This document shows positions 58,876 through 64,000 of a DNA stretch of 64,000 nt, in pieces (the stretch's first letter is position 1; every line of letters starts with the position of its first letter). The notes below the pieces were generated by a model. The model worked only from the letters and a program-made list of their open reading frames with translations. It was not told the DNA's origin and did no database searches. The stretch is from Lachnospiraceae bacterium (GTDB lineage Bacteria > Bacillota > Clostridia > Lachnospirales > Lachnospiraceae), in assembly GCA_015056725.1 (NCBI GenBank), contig SVFS01000006.1, positions 1 to 64,000 of the forward strand, read 5' to 3'. The position numbers and the translations under genes are program-made.

Positions 58876-59358
58876 TTACAAGCTGTACTTCAAATACACA
58901 AGCCCTTGCATCGGACTATTATTGTAGCTTTCGATTTCTACAAATCCATATCTTTTATACATCATAATCGCACTTTCCAAAAATGGAAATGTATCAAGAA
59001 GTATGTTTTGATAACCAATTTCTTTTGCATCTTCTATGATTTTCTTAACCATCTGACTTGCAATATGCTTACCGCGAAACTCCGGCTTAACATACAGACG
59101 TTTCATTTCACAATTATCATTATCTATCTTGCGAAGTCCTATACATCCTGCAAGTTTTCCTTCATAATATGCTAAATACAGTCTACCCTGCGGCTTGCCG
59201 TATTTCACTTCCAAATGTGCGATTTCTTCATCATAATTTTGAAGTGCCAGATAATCTTTGAAACCGGGATTTTCTGCTATCAGCATTTCTGTATATTCTT
59301 TGAAAAGTATACTAACCTCCTGCGGAAAATCGTACGCAGGGATAATCTCTAAATTCAT
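58876..59358 (-). CDS. GNAT N-acetyltransferase
   Basis: A 160-residue single-domain GNAT. The acetyl-CoA-binding loop reads YVKPEFRGKHIASQMVKKII, preceded by the strand EMKRLYV and followed by NILLDTFPFLESAIMMYKRY. AGAGGATAAATAGA precedes the ATG. Substrate unknown. Confidence 0.88.
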   Translation of the reverse strand: MNLEIIPAYDFPQEVSILFKEYTEMLIAENPGFKDYLALQNYDEEIAHLEVKYGKPQGRLYLAYYEGKLAGCIGLRKIDNDNCEMKRLYVKPEFRGKHIASQMVKKIIEDAKEIGYQNILLDTFPFLESAIMMYKRYGFVEIESYNNSPMQGLVYLKYSL

Positions 59359-59395
59359 TCTATTTATCCTCTATTCCACTCAAAACATTCAGCAG

Positions 59396-59855
59396 TTACA
59401 TAACATCAACTTCAATTCCATTCTTGAACAATATTTCTTTTTTCTGTTCAAATCGTTTCTTGTTTTGTACTCCTATTGCATTACATAACAGTTTTACGCT
59501 ATATCCTGGCTTTTTTGCATCAAGTGCCGTGCTTGCGACACAATAATTGCCATCCACACCTATTATTTCAAGGTTGTTGACTTCATGTTCTTCCAAAAAT
59601 ACTAATCAATGCTCTATTTGAAAATGCACTTGCTGTTTTTTTCAGAAAAACATGTGTTGAACATGCCATTAAATCATCTGCAAAATCGCTACATTCATCC
59701 CCACTTCGCAATTGCTTTACATTTTTAATATATATGATAAGGCTACTATCATTAGCTGCCGTTTGTATGTTATTATTTATATGTGACAACAAATCTTCAT
59801 TATATTTTTTCATATATTCTTTTTGTACGTCAATTACCAATAATGCCTCTTTCAC
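59396..59855 (-). pseudogene. isochorismatase-family hydrolase with frameshift
   Basis: The gene starts at GTG (59855-59853) behind AAGGAG. The first frame (90 codons) has LLVIDVQKEYM with the catalytic Asp and ends early near FSNRALISIF. The second frame (66 codons) continues LEEHEVNNLEIIGVDGNYCVAS with the catalytic Cys. The break lies in a run of five T (minus strand ATTTTTGG) where four would restore the frame, so one T was probably gained. Confidence 0.82.
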
Positions 59856-59937
59856 AAATTCTCCTTTTATTGCATTGACAACTGGATTATATTATGTTAT
59901 TTAATATTAAAAGTCCTCACGCTCTTTTAATTCCATC

Positions 59938-60420
59938 TTACGGATGGGTCGAGTAATTTGGGACTTTTTTCTTTTCATCAATATTGTGTATCCAAAACCA
60001 ATTGGATGTCACTTTTTTTCTTATTGATATTCTTATAGACACTACTTCCCCATCAATTATCAACTCATTTCTCAAATATGCATATGTATCCCCACTAACA
60101 TCATGATAATTTTCAATATTGTCAGCAATTAGTTCTGCACTTTCAATTATTTTTTTCAAATGGCGTAATGTTGCTATTTTATACTTTTTCAGTGTTTTGG
60201 GCAATGCTTGGAATCGTTTTCCAGCTCCAACCGTCTCCTTTATTCCTTTTGCATTAATCATAATATGTATTCCTGTTTTTCTGTTTATAATATCATTATT
60301 TGCAAAAAATGCTTCTTTCCGCAGTACTTTTAATACCTCTTTTTGAACTCCAATATAATCATTCCATTTTTCTTCGAGATTATATCTAGACAATTCTTCT
60401 ACCATATTAATACTTTCCAT
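59938..60420 (-). CDS. unidentified protein, possibly mobile-element associated
   Basis: A 160-residue soluble protein, not recognised. GAGG six bases before the ATG at 60418-60420 supports it as a gene. The centre has NRKTGIHIMINAKGIKETVG and the C-terminal half VSIRISIRKKVTSNWFWIHN. The alternation of a short beta-rich core and basic helices loosely recalls phage polyvalent-protein nuclease-like domains (LPD3/PBECR types), but I could not confirm that. It lies in the decayed accessory zone. Confidence 0.55.
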   Translation of the reverse strand: MESINMVEELSRYNLEEKWNDYIGVQKEVLKVLRKEAFFANNDIINRKTGIHIMINAKGIKETVGAGKRFQALPKTLKKYKIATLRHLKKIIESAELIADNIENYHDVSGDTYAYLRNELIIDGEVVSIRISIRKKVTSNWFWIHNIDEKKKVPNYSTHP

Positions 60421-60451
60421 AATAGACCTCAATATTAAATTTTTATTGCTT

Positions 60452-60562
60452 GGAATAACTGGCGAACGCCTCGACCAAGTAGAAAAGCTAACGCTTCAAG
60501 ATATGAACATTATAAACATTATCACTTATTTATGCAATCTTTTCATAAGTTTCTTTCTCTAA
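60452..60562 (+). pseudogene. unidentified coding remnant
   Basis: The plus strand encodes a 36-codon frame containing GITGERLDQVEKLTLQDMNI and ending in TAA, with no start codon or ribosome site. It has the look of the C-terminus of a lost protein. The parent family is unknown. Confidence 0.3.
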
Positions 60563-60593
60563 TCTCATATACTATTCCAGATAGAGTCATGCT

Positions 60594-61052
60594 CTATCTG
60601 CGTAATTTTTTATAATGACTAAGATGAATGCCAATATGCCCAATGCCTAAGATAATCGTCGAAATCATAAGAAACACATTCTTTTCATACACACCAAGTA
60701 AGAAAAAGGCACACACCGGCAAAGTAGCCCCTGCTACCGGAACGCCGCAAAGACTTCTGTAAAAATCAGACATTCTCTTTTCACTTTTAAAATATCTTAC
60801 CCAATAAATTTCATATAAAATCATTAACAAAAAAGATGCATACAGCCAAATACTCCATGCCTTATCAAGTGACAATTCAGAGCTTGGTACGATTATCACA
60901 AAACAACATACTAATACCTCGCCTACTTTTTCAAATATCTGTAATATTCTATTTTCATTTATCACATATTTATTGTAATCTGTTGGCTGATTTTTTGTCC
61001 AAATTATATTGGGTATAAACAGCATCAAGAGATACACCACTCCAATAAGCAT
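60594..61052 (-). CDS. four-TM membrane protein of unknown function
   Basis: About 152 residues with four hydrophobic segments (LIGVVYLLMLFIPNIIW, VLVCCFVIIVPSS, WLYASFLLMILYEIYW, VFLMISTIILGIGHIGI). Not recognised. AGGTGA stands eight bases before the ATG at 61052; a GTG three codons upstream overlaps the stop of the YjbR gene as GTGA and is an alternative start. It is coupled to that gene. Confidence 0.68.
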   Translation of the reverse strand: MLIGVVYLLMLFIPNIIWTKNQPTDYNKYVINENRILQIFEKVGEVLVCCFVIIVPSSELSLDKAWSIWLYASFLLMILYEIYWVRYFKSEKRMSDFYRSLCGVPVAGATLPVCAFFLLGVYEKNVFLMISTIILGIGHIGIHLSHYKKLRR

Positions 61053-61057
61053 CCTCT

Positions 61058-61384
61058 TCACCTAACCAAATCATAGCTTTCTGCTATCATTCTCTCCAAT
61101 TCTTTTCTCGGCACCGTTCCATTCAAAATTACCGTGTTCCAATGCTCTTTATTTTGATGGTACCCCGGCAGTACAGCATCATAAGTATTTCTCCATAAGT
61201 CTCGCCACTCAGGATCAACTTTTATGTTGATGCAAAGCTGTCCTTCTTTTTCATATGTCCACAAAAAAGCCTTCTTATTTTTGCGAATTCTTACGAGCTG
61301 CCAGTTTTCATCATGAAATGGAGCATCCTGATAAGTATCCGGAAAAGAAAGCCCATATTGTAATACCTCTTGTCGTGATTTCAT
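61058..61384 (-). CDS. MmcQ/YjbR-family DNA-binding-fold protein
   Basis: A 108-residue protein of the MmcQ/YjbR (CyaY-like fold) family, with SFPDTYQDAPFHDENWQLVR, CINIKVDPEWRDLWR and VLPGYHQNKEHWNTVIL. AAAGGATAAACG precedes the ATG. The fold is thought to bind DNA but the role is unsettled. The membrane-protein gene follows with overlapping stop and start. Confidence 0.85.
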   Translation of the reverse strand: MKSRQEVLQYGLSFPDTYQDAPFHDENWQLVRIRKNKKAFLWTYEKEGQLCINIKVDPEWRDLWRNTYDAVLPGYHQNKEHWNTVILNGTVPRKELERMIAESYDLVR

Positions 61385-61506
61385 CGTTTATCCTTTCAGC
61401 ATTCTATAAGAACGGATTATGTACTCCATTTTTATTCCTCAATAATTCTTTTTTATCTAGCTATTATACGCTTGATGCTTTTTCCTTTCAACAGCTTTCC
61501 CACCAA

Positions 61507-61536
61507 AAAAGGACTATATATTTATATAGCCCTTTT
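61507..61536 (-). terminator. terminator of the AraC-linked operon
   Basis: Minus-strand stem AAAAGGGCTATATA / TATATAGTCCTTTT (one G-U) with a two-base loop, then TT. It overlaps the stop codon of the gene at 61522-62007. Confidence 0.7.
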
Positions 61537-62007
61537 GACACAAAGCTCCTTTTCAATCACGCTTTTGATGAACTCTTTACTATCATCTTCCACTAACCAA
61601 AAGAAAGCGCTGTTTTTACATTTCTTGTAATTCACACCATCCATCACGAAATCATAACCTGCCGTACATGTCGGACTACATTCTGACACTCCTGTCAGCT
61701 TCTTGCAATCGCCTGCTTTTATTACACTTTGTTTCATCTTCTCCGGAAGTAAGTCAAGCAATCCTTGATACATCTGTACATGTCTTGCATAAATTCTGAC
61801 CAGCATTCCACTCTTGCGAAAAACGTAATTCATAACCGCAATTCTTTTCTTATCCTTCATGTATACATATGTAATTACATACCCTTGCTTTGCCTGCTTA
61901 ATTTCCAGTTTGCATCCACTGTCCAAAAACATTTTATGGACTTCATCAACGAATGGAATATGATTTGCTTCTACCGTTCCAAGAAAATCTTCATAGGTTA
62001 TTGCCAT
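61522..62007 (-). CDS. Cys-containing protein downstream of AraC regulator
   Basis: A 161-residue protein beginning MAITYEDFLGTVEANHIPF. The C-terminal third has a cluster of cysteines (CKKLTGVSECSPTCTAGYDF, then YKKCKNSAFFWLV) that could bind metal or form a disulfide. No family name is recalled. The ATG at 62005-62007 lies two bases after the AraC gene stop, with AAGG nine bases before, so the two are coupled and its expression probably follows the regulator. Confidence 0.7.
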   Translation of the reverse strand: MAITYEDFLGTVEANHIPFVDEVHKMFLDSGCKLEIKQAKQGYVITYVYMKDKKRIAVMNYVFRKSGMLVRIYARHVQMYQGLLDLLPEKMKQSVIKAGDCKKLTGVSECSPTCTAGYDFVMDGVNYKKCKNSAFFWLVEDDSKEFIKSVIEKELCVKRAI

Positions 62008-62009
62008 CC

Positions 62010-62870
62010 CTAAATACCTTCTTCCTCTCTCTTTACAACCGGAATCCATACTTCATACTTCATATTCATCGGATCTGCATTTAAGTATACTTCTATATCC
62101 GGCCCGTTTGCATACTCATATCCTGATGTCGGAAGCCAGTCCGTTATGATACGACATTCCATATCCTGAATAGATGTTTCTGCACCTTCCCCTGAAAATA
62201 CTGCCCATGTAAAACCAGGAATGACACGTTCCTCCATCCCTTCCGGAGCATTTTGTGTGCTGGCAACCGCAATATAATATTTCCAGTCTTCATCATCATT
62301 ACACATGCAGACACCTAATATCCCTTGCATGTCGTCACTCATTATTCCAAGTATTTTGGGGATAATTCCGTCCATATGTGCCTTTTCCCACATCTGAGGG
62401 ACCTTCTCAAAATTCTTTTCCATTTCCCTCTCAAGCGGCATTGAAATACCCACAATTCTAAATGCTTCTTTTTTTTCAATTCGATAATTCATTTCGTAGT
62501 CTCCTTTAATTGATATATGGAAACGAATCGGAGGATAAGACTTAACCATTGCACCTTTTTCTGACACTTTAGATGGTGCAATACCATGAATGTTTTTAAA
62601 AGCTCTATTAAAAGCCGTCGGAGAATCATATCCATATGAAAGTGCCACATCCATTACTTTTTCACCGGAAAGCAGTTCAACTGCTGCAAGTGACATTCTT
62701 CTTCTACGGATATATTCCGACAATGTAACATCTGCCATGTATGTAAACATTCTCTGAAAATGATAGGAAGAACAGCCTGCTATTTTCCCAAGCTCTTCCA
62801 TGTCAATCTCACTCTTCATATGTTCTTCCATATAATTGATTGCACTATTAAGTCTGTTTATCCAATCCAT
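62010..62870 (-). CDS. AraC-type regulator with GyrI-like effector domain
   Basis: A 286-residue regulator. The N-terminal AraC HTH pair reads MEELGKIAGCSSYHFQRMFT and MDVALSYGYDSPTAFNRAFK; the C-terminal 160 residues (YRIEKKEAFRIVGISMPLER, EDWKYYIAVAST, WAVFSGEGAE, EVWIPVVK) form a GyrI/SOUL-like small-molecule domain as in Rob and BmrR. It probably responds to toxic amphiphiles or drugs. It is coupled to the Cys-containing gene. Confidence 0.92.
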   Translation of the reverse strand: MDWINRLNSAINYMEEHMKSEIDMEELGKIAGCSSYHFQRMFTYMADVTLSEYIRRRRMSLAAVELLSGEKVMDVALSYGYDSPTAFNRAFKNIHGIAPSKVSEKGAMVKSYPPIRFHISIKGDYEMNYRIEKKEAFRIVGISMPLEREMEKNFEKVPQMWEKAHMDGIIPKILGIMSDDMQGILGVCMCNDDEDWKYYIAVASTQNAPEGMEERVIPGFTWAVFSGEGAETSIQDMECRIITDWLPTSGYEYANGPDIEVYLNADPMNMKYEVWIPVVKREEEGI

Positions 62871-62985
62871 ACTTCATCTCCTGTTGTTAATATAATGCAT
62901 ATACTTTATCGTTTCCTCGCATTTTACGTGCAGAAATAGCGAGCATGAATAAATCAAATTTTTGACAAGGCTACCATCTTTACTT

Positions 62986-63807
62986 TTATTCCTTCAAAAG
63001 ATTTCCCACATGTTCTGTCTCAAAAAACAAATCTTTATTCGTTAAAACAACAATAATAGCAGCAATAAAGACAAATAATGTCTCTATACATTTTGTTTCG
63101 GGAGTCATATTAATTTTCTCTTGCATGATATTAATGAAGATATGGAAAATTATTGTAGCCAGCATACTTCTATTGTTTTTCACATATACCCATGTCTGTA
63201 AAAAATCAAGCGGAATCACACTCAAGAGGAAATTCAGTACATAGATAATCCCCATCTCTCTAAGACCATATTGGTATGTACCCGGAACCCAAAACAGGGG
63301 AATATGCCAGCAAGCCCATATCACACCAAAAATGATTGACTCTTTAAACCAACTGAAATATGCACCAACTGCATCCTCTCCATACCCTCTCCAACCTAAT
63401 TCTTCTATGCTTGAAGCAAGTAGTATAGTAAGCAAAGCCGAGGTTCCCCCAACCGAAAAAGAGAAATCTTCCGTAAAAGAAAATTGCTTGACAGAACCAC
63501 CAAATAGTATGGAAGTTCCTATGGACGCAGCTACGACTATAGCAAACAAGCCAACTGCCAGAATAATATATCGTGGCTTTATACGATAAAAACCAACAAT
63601 TTTTCTCTTGAAGTCCTGTTTCAACGCCATGTTCTTTGATGTAAATACAGTAATAACAGCTACCACCGCCGGAGTTATCAATCCTAAAAACATAAACAAG
63701 AACAAGGTAGAATTCTCTTTACATAATATTGCTATCAGCCAGAAAAACCATGTTACTGAAAAAACAGTAATATAAAACCGAAAAGGCCTGTAAGTATAAC
63801 GTTCCAT
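62986..63807 (-). CDS. CPBP-family intramembrane metalloprotease
   Basis: A 273-residue protein with about seven hydrophobic helices. The CPBP (Abi) motifs are EELGWRGYGED with the EExxxR core, WACWHIPLF and FHIFINIMQ, supplying Glu and His zinc ligands. CPBP proteases process membrane proteins or peptides, and some protect against bacteriocins. GGAGGCGTAAG overlaps the end of the upstream gene, one base away, so the two are coupled. Confidence 0.9.
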   Translation of the reverse strand: MERYTYRPFRFYITVFSVTWFFWLIAILCKENSTLFLFMFLGLITPAVVAVITVFTSKNMALKQDFKRKIVGFYRIKPRYIILAVGLFAIVVAASIGTSILFGGSVKQFSFTEDFSFSVGGTSALLTILLASSIEELGWRGYGEDAVGAYFSWFKESIIFGVIWACWHIPLFWVPGTYQYGLREMGIIYVLNFLLSVIPLDFLQTWVYVKNNRSMLATIIFHIFINIMQEKINMTPETKCIETLFVFIAAIIVVLTNKDLFFETEHVGNLLKE

Positions 63808-63808
63808 C

Positions 63809-64000
63809 TTACGCCTCCTCTCTGGTAATGTACAGCTCGCTTTTCATACCATTCAATTCAATATAATTGTCCGCATCCTCCAAAGAAAAAGCTTCTACTC
63901 TCTCGCTGTGTTCTTCATAGTATATTGCTGTACCAATTCCCTTTTTCTTTGCACGAAAAACAAAATTCATCGGTACTTTTACTTTCGATATTGCAGAAAT
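63809..64000 (-). CDS. partial CDS, C-terminal 63 residues
   Basis: An open frame enters from the right edge and ends at TAA 63811-63809. The visible part includes MNFVFRAKKKGIGTAIYYEE and NGMKSELYITREEA. No family was recognised. It is separated from the CPBP gene by one base and is probably co-transcribed with it. Confidence 0.6.
   Translation of the reverse strand: MSAISKVKVPMNFVFRAKKKGIGTAIYYEEHSERVEAFSLEDADNYIELNGMKSELYITREEA

Overview
The window is a low-G+C Firmicutes chromosome segment, most likely from a spore-forming gut Clostridia of the Lachnospiraceae type. The evidence is the gene content (DUF5716/DUF5717 operon, Ddh, long-form PyrF, DUF6179/DUF6323 pair, YacP/Rae1 domain), AGGAGG ribosome sites almost everywhere, AT-rich sigma-A promoters, a CIRCE element, and spore genes (a SleC orthologue, a PdaA-type deacetylase, a Csp-like subtilase). 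No rRNA, tRNA, CRISPR array or insertion sequence was recognised.

Layout. 1-2.8 kb: accessory genes (GNAT, membrane protein, HTH-Fic module). 2.8-9.98 kb: DegV, pyrF, TPR lipoprotein, aroF, an alpha/beta hydrolase, and divergently an acyltransferase with a zinc-ribbon membrane protein. 10-12.4 kb: sortase B, SEC-C protein, and a CAP-domain lipoprotein behind a c-di-GMP-I riboswitch. 12.4-20.5 kb: a small membrane protein, LysR, and a four-gene operon of a 1185-residue DUF5717 protein, an actin/Hsp70-like DUF5716 protein, a TPR protein and a membrane coiled-coil protein. 20.6-31 kb: ABC transporter, sleC, htpG (CIRCE), PrsA-like foldase, folA, thyA, beta-CASP hydrolase, TraX-like protein. 31-37 kb: hemerythrin, LytTR/LiaF-like pair, MATE exporter with ROK regulator, ddh, VanZ. 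37-46 kb: a Tet(M)-like GTPase fused to a Rae1-type nuclease, pdaA, ZIP transporter, a TtcA-like enzyme, a GGDEF-EAL protein and a divergent HD-GYP protein with a CBM2-like outer domain. 46-52.9 kb: epimerase, Csp-like protease, AraC regulator, metF, small alarmone synthetase, tocopherol-cyclase-like protein. 52.9-64 kb: a decayed accessory zone with at least five broken genes mixed with intact small genes, then AraC and CPBP genes.

Connections. Three elements form a possible c-di-GMP circuit: a riboswitch controlling a surface lipoprotein, an EAL phosphodiesterase with a degenerate GGDEF domain, and an HD-GYP phosphodiesterase that may sense carbohydrate. Three dispersed genes belong to spore-cortex chemistry and germination: PdaA makes muramic-delta-lactam, Csp proteases activate pro-SleC, and SleC degrades cortex. 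The strongest candidates for under-described biology are the GTPase-Rae1 fusion, the CBM2-HD-GYP receptor, the DUF5717/DUF5716 operon, and the sleC leader, where a terminator-like hairpin hides the ribosome site while a mother-cell-type promoter would start inside its loop.

Limits. All family assignments come from reading motifs and from remembered family sequences. No search or folding program was run.
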